From Trichoplax adhaerens (Eukaryota; Placozoa; Uniplacotomia; Trichoplacea; Trichoplacidae): 64,000 nt of DNA. Below the pieces are notes generated by a model, which was given only the letters and a program-made list of their open reading frames with translations, ran no database searches and had not been told where the DNA came from. Where the stretch lies: positions 10,758,331-10,822,330 of the forward strand of contig NW_002060943.1 of NCBI RefSeq assembly GCF_000150275.1. Reading direction: 5' to 3'. Below are positions 55,154 through 64,000 of the stretch, in pieces; position 1 is the stretch's first letter, and every line of letters begins with the position of its first letter. Position numbers and translations under genes: made by a program.

Positions 55154-56568
55154 GTTATGGTAAGGTATCGCTAAGATAAAGAGCATCGTTGAAATGAAGA
55201 TCAATTATCGGGCAATGTGAATTACAAACTTAAGTATTATCAAAAGTATTGCTATGACCATGAATGTGAATTTTGTCAGATATAAATGAAGCATAGCGAA
55301 AAATGTGCTGTTATAACAGTAGCTTTTAAGGTAGTTTATAATTTATACTGTGAGATATGTTGAAGAAGCGTGTATTTAGTTGGTGTATGCCTGTATGCCC
55401 TCTTAAATCGCATAAGTTATCTAGAATACCACGGTACTGTCGGATAAAGTAGCTAAACATCACTTATAGGTTTTGTATATCAATTTGTTTTGATACAATT
55501 CTGTTCCCTTTCATATTGTGACAGTGCTCTATTGAATAGTCTATTATAAAAAATAAAAAGATTTTGACGATTAGTCATGCAATTTCTTGTGTATCGAGAT
55601 TGGTTAGGAAAGCACTTTTAATCTTTATGGTTTACTAATTATAATAATATAAGAGAGCAATACTACAGGTGTGAAAAGTGTGACGGGAAATATCATGAAG
55701 TCACAATCAATGCATATAATTAATTTTTTTAATGCAGATATGCTCATGTTATGCATGCATACTATACTGTCGATAGCATAGTATCCAGTATAATAGCCTA
55801 TTTACAGTTAGTATCTTAAATTAAAACAATAAACTGCTTACAGTATATAAAGACGAGAATAGATTTCGATGCTCAAGGTTTGTTATTTTACATCCACCAT
55901 ATCTGCATGCAAAGAAAATCTATTCATCCAAATAAAACATGATCTTCAAATGAGGTCGAAGTGCTATACCAGACGGTGTTGCAGATAAACTGCATAGACT
56001 AGCGACAATGCAGTACCCTGGACTGTATTGTAGAATGATTATGTGCTGTAGTGGACTACAAATTATTTAGTCTAGTTAAGGATACATACTATATAGTAGG
56101 GATCTTATTAATAAATAAATGACTTCTGTGTCTGCAGAGCTGTACAACTGACATTGTATACCTACGTACAGCACATTTACATGGCAGATGTTGCGTGAAA
56201 AGTTCTACTTTACTCAAGGACTACTAGATTGCTAGCCTAGATTGCTGGGTTTCTAGTCATCCAAGACTTTACTCAGGGACTACCAACTGTAACTGTAAAT
56301 GTACACTATACAGTATGTACACTACTATATACAGTACAGTAGTACTGTACTGTACAGTATATTGTATAGTACTTATAGTACTGTATGCTGTTCTGTATTG
56401 CACTGATTGAACTTCATTGCAGAGCAGGAAATCAGGACAACACTAGAGTACACTGTACTGTACTGCGCTACTAGCTGTAGTTCTCGAGCAAATTATGCTT
56501 GCTCAGTTGCTAAATGTTATGCTTTGAAGCATAAAGGACTAAATAATGGAAGGATCCTCCTAGGAGCA
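55154..56568. other. Spacer between RBM39 and B3GALNT2
   Basis: It holds the RBM39 3' untranslated region with AATAAA at 55552-55557. A TACTGTACAGTA tract at about 56284-56400 has alternating pieces that can pair into long hairpins. An in-frame extension of the B3GALNT2 first exon reaches up to an ATG at 56407. No other gene is seen. Confidence 0.5.
56280..56470. repeat. TACTGTACAGTA palindromic tract
   Basis: A near-continuous run of GTACAGTA and TACTGTAC words immediately upstream of the B3GALNT2 start. It is the same sequence class as at 49208-49450 and 63695-63925. Confidence 0.6.
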
Positions 56569-59500
56569 ATGGCAATTAATGGAAGAAATCCTTTACCGAT
56601 ATTCCTTGACTGCTCTTTACCTATGTTATTACTATTTTGTATCATAGGGTTACTTGCATGGCCATTTTGTTACAATTTCATTGCTAGCAATGACGATTTA
56701 CGTAAGACCTTGAGCTAATATGCAAATTTGTTTATGTAGCCTGCTGTAATATCTTCCTAATACTAATTGGTAGTATAGTATGCCAGTTTTCTGATGTTTT
56801 ACGTTATTATGATCAGCTTAGAGATAAGTTAGTTCTACGCGTTCACAGATTGCAATTATAATATGAGTGCATTCTATTTTTCTATCGTATCTCAGTTTTC
56901 TTTTCTCATTTCAAAAACATGCTCAATGAAGGATCGTATGATATGGTTATTGGCATAGTGTCCGCCCGTAATAATTCAAAATTAAGGCAGGCTATTCGAG
57001 ATACATGGCTTGGTGCTTTGATGACAAATCAGCAGTTAATAACCAGGTGAATACGCATGCTGATTTACAGATTCCAACGACGTATAGCATTGAATAATTA
57101 ATTCTCTGTTATACCTGAGTTGAATTTTTGCAAATCTAGCCAAATTTTCATATTTAATCATACTCTTATAGACTTTACTACGGTTAAAGTTTTGATATTA
57201 GTGATTAGTTTCGTCGAGATGCTTTCATGACGAAAGATAGGTAATATAATTAATCAATCAATCAATATGTTGTACTTAGTAAATTTAGGGAATACGGCAT
57301 AATTTTATTGCTAGGTTACACTCATACTTCAGATGCAGATTGAATGAATAGTACTGTATTGCTCGTTATATATAGTTTTCATGAAATTAATACTGTCAAT
57401 AGTGAACTATATTTTAAGATATCAAGGTTATTTATTATTACTATTGTCTTTGTATTTCTTGCATTAGTATATTCGTAGATCAGGTTGATAATAATTAATT
57501 CACGGATTATTCATTTAATTTTTGATACAGAAAATTTAAAATATTAGTAAAGTTCATTGTCGGCGATTCTCCATGTATGATTCCTCCGGTATGGCGGGAA
57601 GATCAATATACATGTCAAAAAAAGATCATAAGAAGTGCGTTTTAAATTGTAAAATTAAGTAATAATAATCGTAGTTATATATAATGTCTAGTAAATTTAA
57701 TCTGCTATAGCCCTGCTGTATAGTATTATGAAAGAATAAATAAGTACTATTTTATTAATTGATTAGCTGATTTTATGATACAGCACCTGTTGTAAATATT
57801 ATTGCATGTAATTGATTAGTTTGTTATGTATAATGTCCTATATTTATTGTGAAATATAAAACGTACAGGGAATTAGCTGTTACAGGAATTATGTTTTGTT
57901 ATGTTATTTCTATTTCGTGGTGAATTTCATAGATTTTATCATTACATATTGTATAGTAAGCGAGTACAACATAAATTTATTTATAAAGCGTAATTGCTAA
58001 CTATATGTATTATGATTTAAGATTCTTCAGATGTTCATTCCGTTGTCCAACTGAAATCCAACTTTGAATATTCTAGAGATGAGGATACGAATCATTATTT
58101 TTCGTTAGGGATCCGTTTTACAGTTTACCATCCTATTGTTATTAGTTCACTGGGTATGATCAACTTCAAAGAAAATCGAAATAAAGGCACAAAATTGTAC
58201 TTATATGATGAAATTAGTCAGGTACTGAAAATTACTTTACCAGTTGATGTTATTATTTTGAAGATATTTGTTAGTCACATGACTTTAATTAAAGAGCCAA
58301 ATTTTAAAACTTCTTGCTATAGCAAACCGTTGCTCATACCACTTTTAACCATAATAATCCTGGTAGAGTCTTCCATAACTTTCGTTACAGTGACATTGGT
58401 TATTATTTGTTACCCAAAGTAGGTCGTTTATGCGGTTACTCTACCTGTAACGCTTTTGTAGTAACAGTCATGCAATCAATAACCACATTAAAATAATAGT
58501 GATGGTCTAAATTATACAGGGATTCATTGGGTGTGTCTTTGCTGAAAATATTACTAATGTAGCTATTTCAAGAAAGCGCTCCGATTGGATACTAGATGAA
58601 GGAGAAAATGCTATTAAAATTTTCGAGGTTTCGTATGCTATCTGGATTTCGAGATGAAGAGATTATAAATTTTAAATTTTTATTAAACTTCATGTTTTAA
58701 TCCCAATTTCATGATAGCTGAAATTATATAATCATGACACGAATGGAATACCTCGCGAAGAAGAATTTATGTTGAAGAGAAGATTAGTAGACATCGGCTT
58801 ATCTTTTCAATACAAAATTAAAGGTGGAATGAGAAAATTTTAATCATTAATCAATGATGTTAGACTGAGAGAATTTATTTAAATAGAAGAAGCTACTATA
58901 ACAGCGAATTATACAGAAGATGAGTATAAAGAGTTGTTAAATGAGGAACGGGAAGCTCTACATCAGGAAATGGTTGCATATGATGATATTGTTCTTGTGC
59001 CTCACATGGACGTTTATCGAACTTTAGCAAGTAAAATGCTCCTTTTCTATGATTGGTATGCAAAAATTACGAAATAGTATAATATTAACAGACTTCATAT
59101 AAAATAACAATTAGTAGTTATTTAATAATTATGATGTTCTATACTCGCTAACTATAGGTTAATGAAAAATCTCGAATTTCAGTTATTCATGAAAGTAGAT
59201 GATGACTGTTTTGTAAATATCAACTCCATTGTAGAGGTACTGTAATCCTATTACCTCCAATCTAGAGTTGTAGCTTTTTAAAAATAATAGTGGAGCAGTA
59301 ACGTGCCATTATTGCTCGTAATGCTTCTGTACTTGATGATTTTCAGGCTATACATAGTCTTGATCTACTGGAGAAGCGTAAGTTTTGGTGGGGCAAGTAA
59401 GTGTTTGCATTATAGTTGGTTTTAGTGTTGTATTACTTATATAGTATAACCCTAGAAGTATCTTAGGTTATGAGTGTCATTGTTTGTCTCAATTAAATTA

Positions 59501-60166
59501 GTTTTCGTTCGAACTGGCCAGTAGAGCGATTTGGGAAATGGAGCGAATTGGACTACAACTGTCCGATTTATCCAGCATTCGCATGTGGTAGTGGTAGCAT
59601 TTTAACAGCTGATATCATCAAATGGTTGGCAAACAACAGACAATGGTTGAAACCCTATCAGGTCTTATCATTCAATTTTAGTTACGTAAGACTAGTTCCT
59701 TTGTTGTACAGACCTACAGACTGAGCTATGTGTATGCTTATATTTATCCTGGCCATTTCAGCCACACAGAAAGATAATCTATAAAATTTAATATTGAAAT
59801 TTCTAAATGCATTATGCTTCTTATTAGGGAGAAGATGTGTCCATGGGAATTTGGATGACTGCTCTTGCTCCGTTGCTGATTAAAGTAACAATCACTGATC
59901 TATTTATATTGACACTAACTAAGAAGACTTTGTAATAAATATTATGATTTAATACGTAGTCATAAAAATTTCCGACCACTTCATATACGTAAAGTTTACT
60001 AGAATGATATACGTATTGTCCTATTTTTTGTAAATCCTAGGATGGAAATTGGGAATGTTTCTCTACCTGCAATAAAAATATGTATACTTCCCCTGAACAC
60101 TCACCAGAGGAATTGGTGGCATTATGGAGGAGTTACTTAAAATGCGGCAACCCTTGCGGTTGTTAA
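56569..60166 (+). CDS. B3GALNT2: UDP-GalNAc beta-1,3-N-acetylgalactosaminyltransferase 2
   Basis: Twelve exons give about 477 residues: 56569-56701, 56896-57046, 57531-57634, 58031-58221, 58520-58627, 58718-58823, 58887-59055, 59158-59236, 59347-59396, 59502-59661, 59828-59884, 60041-60166 (stop TAA). Phases agree throughout. The enzyme adds beta-1,3-GalNAc to GlcNAc, on alpha-dystroglycan in vertebrates, in the ER/Golgi lumen. Evidence: one N-terminal signal anchor (about residues 13-33), [10 protein letters not shown] and IRDTWLG of the family-31 fold, the metal-binding [15 protein letters not shown], and GEDVSMGIW near the end. The C-terminal WECFSTCNK and CGNPCGC cysteines match the vertebrate tail pattern. 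Length is close to the vertebrate enzyme. I chose the ATG at 56569 because it places the anchor near the N-terminus; an in-frame ATG at 56407 would add 54 residues. Confidence 0.93.
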
Positions 60167-60687
60167 TATCAATAGAAATCAGCTAAGATATTTGATCAAA
60201 TTAAGCAATACAATCTTATCGTCAAGAAGTTTATTTTATTTAGTAGTGTGCATCCATTACCACTTGGCGCTTTATACATTAGCAGTCCCAAAGATATTTT
60301 TAAACTTTTATGGAATATAATCATATACAAGATATGAACATATACGAATACGTTTTCTTATAAATGATACCCAAATCGTGTTTGCATATGTCTAAACATC
60401 AAGTTATCTCGATTATACTATATAATATATATATATATATATATACATTCTGTTAAAGCTTACTAAATTCGTAGCTACAGCAAAACAGATGAAACTTAGT
60501 CAACTATGTTTTGATTCTACTAGGCAGAAATAGAGATGATATACACATGACTGAGTTGTAAATTAGAAACGACAATAATAGCACCTAAAAATAGCCCGTT
60601 TTTAATTATTCGGCTGACGTTCAAATCTATGAATGATAAGGTATCCCAGACGTCTTGCCGTTGTTAAGCGACCTACTTGGCAATTCG
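60167..60687. other. Convergent spacer between B3GALNT2 and CHMP1A
   Basis: Two 3' ends face each other 521 bp apart. A TA dinucleotide run lies at about 60425-60445. No other element is recognisable. Confidence 0.5.
60425..60445. repeat. TA microsatellite
   Basis: An uninterrupted alternating AT run of about 20 bp in the spacer between the two convergent genes. Confidence 0.8.
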
Positions 60688-63596
60688 TCAGTTACGTAAC
60701 TGCGCAAGCCTAATAACAATTACGGGGAAAAACACAATTTTATTTTTTAAGTCAATTGAATATAATGTATATAAAGATATCTTGGCCGAAAAATTACCTT
60801 CGAGAAAGAGCATCTCCTTCTTTATTGGACAAACTGCCCGCTGAAATCGAGTCAGTACTAGGGCGTGCATTTTCTAATTGCGACATAACTTCCAAGCCAT
60901 TTTCTTCGGCAACTTGCTGGATTAATGTATCAACCTGTTATATATCAAGAAGTATAGCAATCCATATGAATTCATAGCTAGAGAAATATAATTTATAAAT
61001 TGGGGCTTGAGATAGCATTTTTCAGGCAAACAAAGTTTTATAGATAGTCTATAAGGGATAGTACCTGATCAGTTGGAGTTGTTAAAGTTGTAGCATTTCC
61101 CATTGAATCCTCCATGGTCTATATGATGGCAAAAAATATTTTAATAAAACAACTTACATTTCAATGAGGATAAAGAGAGACAGAAGGGTATTGCGCTCTA
61201 TCTATTGAGTTTACACTCGTATTTTACATTAAATATTTTTTTAGAAGTTGCAATCGTACTTTTATTCGCTATCAATTTATCGGTATAATATCATTGCAAT
61301 GTTATTGGTAAATCCTTACTGTCTATTTAATATCTTACTAACCTGGGTGTGAACATCGAGGTTTTCAAATACTTTCTCGAATTTTTCCATTGTAGCTGTA
61401 ACCTATATGTTGAAGTTTACACGTATATATTATAACGGCGAGATGTCTTAATTGCATGACGTATGTTATGTTTGTAGATATAATTTTATTAATTATGGCA
61501 ATATTTATGTCAATAAATATAGGTGAGATATGAATACATAAAATAGGCATGTATCAAGAATAGATTATAATTTAAAACAATTACGATGTTGCTACCTTTT
61601 GAAGATCCATGGTTTGCATAGCTTTATCGAGGCCTTTTACAACTCCACTCATATTACGAGTAACCTTAATGGAATCATATGAGAACGTAATACTCAGAAC
61701 TTACTTGACAGATTATCAAGTGATCAGTCTGGATTCAGGAACTTCTAAGACGAAATTCTTAGAAGTGCTTATAGGATTAATCATACCTGTTTCATAGAAA
61801 CTGCCGTTTGGACTTTACTAGCAACAGCATCAACGCGCGAAGCCATTCTTAGATAATTTAAACCTTCATTCTTCTTTCTTATAGCATTCTCAGCATAAAT
61901 GCGAGCACCTTCAACGTTCCCTTGAGTCAGTGCCTGAAGCAATTAATACCCGTCATGTTACTGTATTCTTAAAAGTTACAACTTTAATTTTGGTTGAAAA
62001 AATATGTGCTTAGGTTACTTATTTAGCATGAATAAGTTATAACTACACATCTATGATACGTTAACTGCATAATGAATTATAATAACTGCAACAACCGTTA
62101 TTTACATTAGGCTAGGAATATTCTTCATTTTTAAATCTAAGGTAATCCATTTCCAGAATCCTAGCTCATTTTTGGGCTACTCGTTCATTGCATTTTCTAC
62201 TAGTGTACAGTAGAATAGCTACTTTAAAATTAAATTAAAACATGATGTTGCTCACTCAGATACCTTTCTGACTTTATTCTTCTGGACTACTTCGTCTTTT
62301 TCGCATTTTTTTGCAAAACGCTCGAGTTGTTTTGTCGTAAACTTTGTAAAGAATCAAGAGAAAAAGTACTGAATTTGATTTACAAATAGGATTCCATTAT
62401 TAAGGCATACAGTATACATATTGTTGTCATAGAGATTTGTGCATACTGCATACTAGTCCAGTCATTACTGTCGGAAGAGAGAAATACATTACAGACAGAT
62501 ATTTAGCTGTGCTCCTGTATATCGAAGACTACTATGGTACTGTATAATATAACTTGTAAGCATACAATATACTCTAATACTTCAATAGTAACTATAACAC
62601 CACTACAGTATTGCAAGACAAACGAACACTGAGAAAGAATTTATCAAACTCGCACTTTAAGATACCCTGCAGGAGCAAATTAATCTTGACGATATACAGT
62701 AGAGTAAGCTTTCTTTAACTAAAGGTCTGTGCAGATAATACAATTTTACACGGAGCATGTTGACAACCGTTTAGTCCATTAAAATGTATACTTCCTGATC
62801 ATACTTTCAAATCCCGTCATATCCCATCATCAGTGATCTTAAATCTTTCAGTTGAAATTTCAAAACTTTAACAACGTTTATACAGTAATGAATATGTGTC
62901 TGTGAAAGCAATTGACATTTGTACAGAGGCACGAATTAAAGTTGCTGAAGTATCCCAGTTAGCTTTTCTGTTTGCGTATTGCTTGTTAACTAGACCACCG
63001 AATTCACTAAGCACTTCATGGTCGTTATGTTGTCACTATGATATTATTTTTCTACTAGCAGTACACTACACCTGTATATCATGCTATTGATCATTAACTT
63101 TCTGATATTACTGTATGTAATCGCTAATAATTCAAAAAGTTGATTCTAAGCATACGAGTCGCATACAACAAATAACCCTGAAGTTGCTTAATAAGGTTTA
63201 CTGGGTTCACCACTGGTAGCAATGGAAGCACAGAGTTGGCGTTAGAGTATAACATGTTGTACGGACTTGATGAAAACATTTTACTGTGAGCGTAGTTAGG
63301 TCATAGCTATCGAAGTGGATTTTTCTTTTGCACGTATGAGTAGTTTTATCCTCGCTAATCTGCTGATCAAGACCAACCAAATATACTAACCTTTAATTGA
63401 AATAAGGTATCTACAACAACACACAAGATATTAGAAATTAGCACGATCTGCCATGAATTAATCAAGCGTATATTCAATGAAGTACGCTATAAAGACCACT
63501 CTATCTATTTACAAATTTATTAAAATCATAGGGTAAATCATTGCGAAGATAATAACTGATATCTTTAATCATATCGAATGGGTTATTACCATCCAT
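60688..63596 (-). CDS. CHMP1A: Charged multivesicular body protein 1a (ESCRT-III)
   Basis: A minus-strand gene of nine coding exons and about 197 residues, the usual CHMP1 length: 63596-63590, 63410-63391, 62341-62264, 61933-61787, 61664-61596, 61402-61343, 61118-61065, 60934-60798, 60709-60688 (stop TGA). The start rests on a 7-nt exon (ATG GAT G) whose phase joins the next exon to give MDDTLFQLK, the family's N-terminus. The basic helical core has [32 protein letters not shown] and [16 protein letters not shown]. The acidic C-terminal half has [23 protein letters not shown] and EENGLEVM. It ends DALSRRLAQLRN, a MIT-interacting motif that recruits VPS4 and spastin-like ATPases. Role: membrane scission in endosomal sorting, cytokinesis and nuclear envelope repair. 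Confidence 0.94.
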
Positions 63597-64000
63597 AGTC
63601 CGGTTGATTGCGTTTCCTAGCAGTTATTTCGGTTTAATGTTTTCAATTTTGACTCCTCCAGACTTTTGTTACTGGTTACGTTGGAACATAATTTTATATA
63701 CAGTATAACAGTACAGTCCAGTACAGTACTGTGCACCGTAAGCTACAGTACTGTGCACTGTACTGTGTGATATTACGTACGGTACTGTACTGTAATCAAC
63801 ACGCAACTAATACTGCACTGGACTGGACTGTACTACAGTAGACTCCAGATTAAAGTTAGGATATTACGTCATAACTGTCGTACAGTGATAATATTGTCAT
63901 GGCACTGGTACTGTACTGTATGCTAAAAGTAGAAATGATTTCATTTCCATCGGTTTTCATCGGCCAGTGGGATGGAGCGAGTGGACACAGTGGACGAGGG
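63597..64000. other. Upstream region of CHMP1A, to window end
   Basis: It presumably holds the CHMP1A 5' untranslated region and promoter. A TACTGTACAGTA palindromic tract occupies about 63695-63925. The last 40 bases are abruptly GC-richer and may be the edge of a promoter or of another gene outside the window. Confidence 0.4.
63695..63925. repeat. TACTGTACAGTA palindromic tract
   Basis: Copies of CAGTACAGTAC, TACTGTGCAC and GTACTGTACTGTA lie in both orientations, able to pair with one another. As at 49.2 kb and 56.3 kb, the tract lies just upstream of a housekeeping gene start. Confidence 0.6.

Noticed and set aside
61609-61797. 62-codon plus-strand frame near CHMP1A
   Set aside because: Overlaps CHMP1A exons 61664-61596 and the edge of 61933-61787 on the other strand; no family similarity of its own.

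Overview
The window is an AT-rich (roughly two-thirds A+T) animal genomic segment. Its genes have many short exons with GT-AG introns and encode typical metazoan families. The mix of several class C GABA-B-type receptors with RECQL4, RBM39, B3GALNT2 and CHMP1A, the strongly conserved intron positions, and the short introns in the right half suggest an early-branching invertebrate such as a placozoan or sponge. This is an inference; nothing here fixes the species. All exon boundaries below were read by eye from splice signals, reading phase and family similarity.

Left part (about 1-43 kb): three complete genes for GABA-B-like seven-transmembrane receptors lie head to tail on the + strand. Gene A is 4136-17139, gene B 22184-32310 and gene C 34941-42429. 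They share nearly the same exon plan (exon lengths 138, 171, 108, 66, 198, ~240, 67, ~90, 151, ~121, ~108, 123 and 336 nt after exon 1), so they are tandem duplicates of one ancestral gene, but their proteins have diverged strongly. In all three, the residues that line up with the GABA-contacting side chains of GABBR1 are mostly replaced. Only gene C keeps a C-terminal coiled coil. The spacers and introns of A and B hold several solo LTRs: two families with clean 5-bp target duplications and TG...CA ends, and a third, older family. There are also clusters of short palindromes built on ATTACCGGTAAT.

Right part (about 43-64 kb): a denser housekeeping block. RECQL4 (- strand, 43099-49160) converges on gene C. 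It diverges from RBM39 (+ strand, coding 50631-55153, with a noncoding first exon near 50.2-50.3 kb). B3GALNT2 (+ strand, 56569-60166) converges on CHMP1A (- strand, 60688-63596). The spacers here lack recognisable LTRs but carry palindromic TACTGTACAGTA tracts and a tandem duplication of about 180 bp.

The genes do not form an operon. The receptor trio is a lineage-specific expansion for extracellular sensing. The right-hand genes serve DNA replication and repair (RECQL4), splicing (RBM39), protein O-glycosylation (B3GALNT2) and ESCRT-III membrane scission (CHMP1A).
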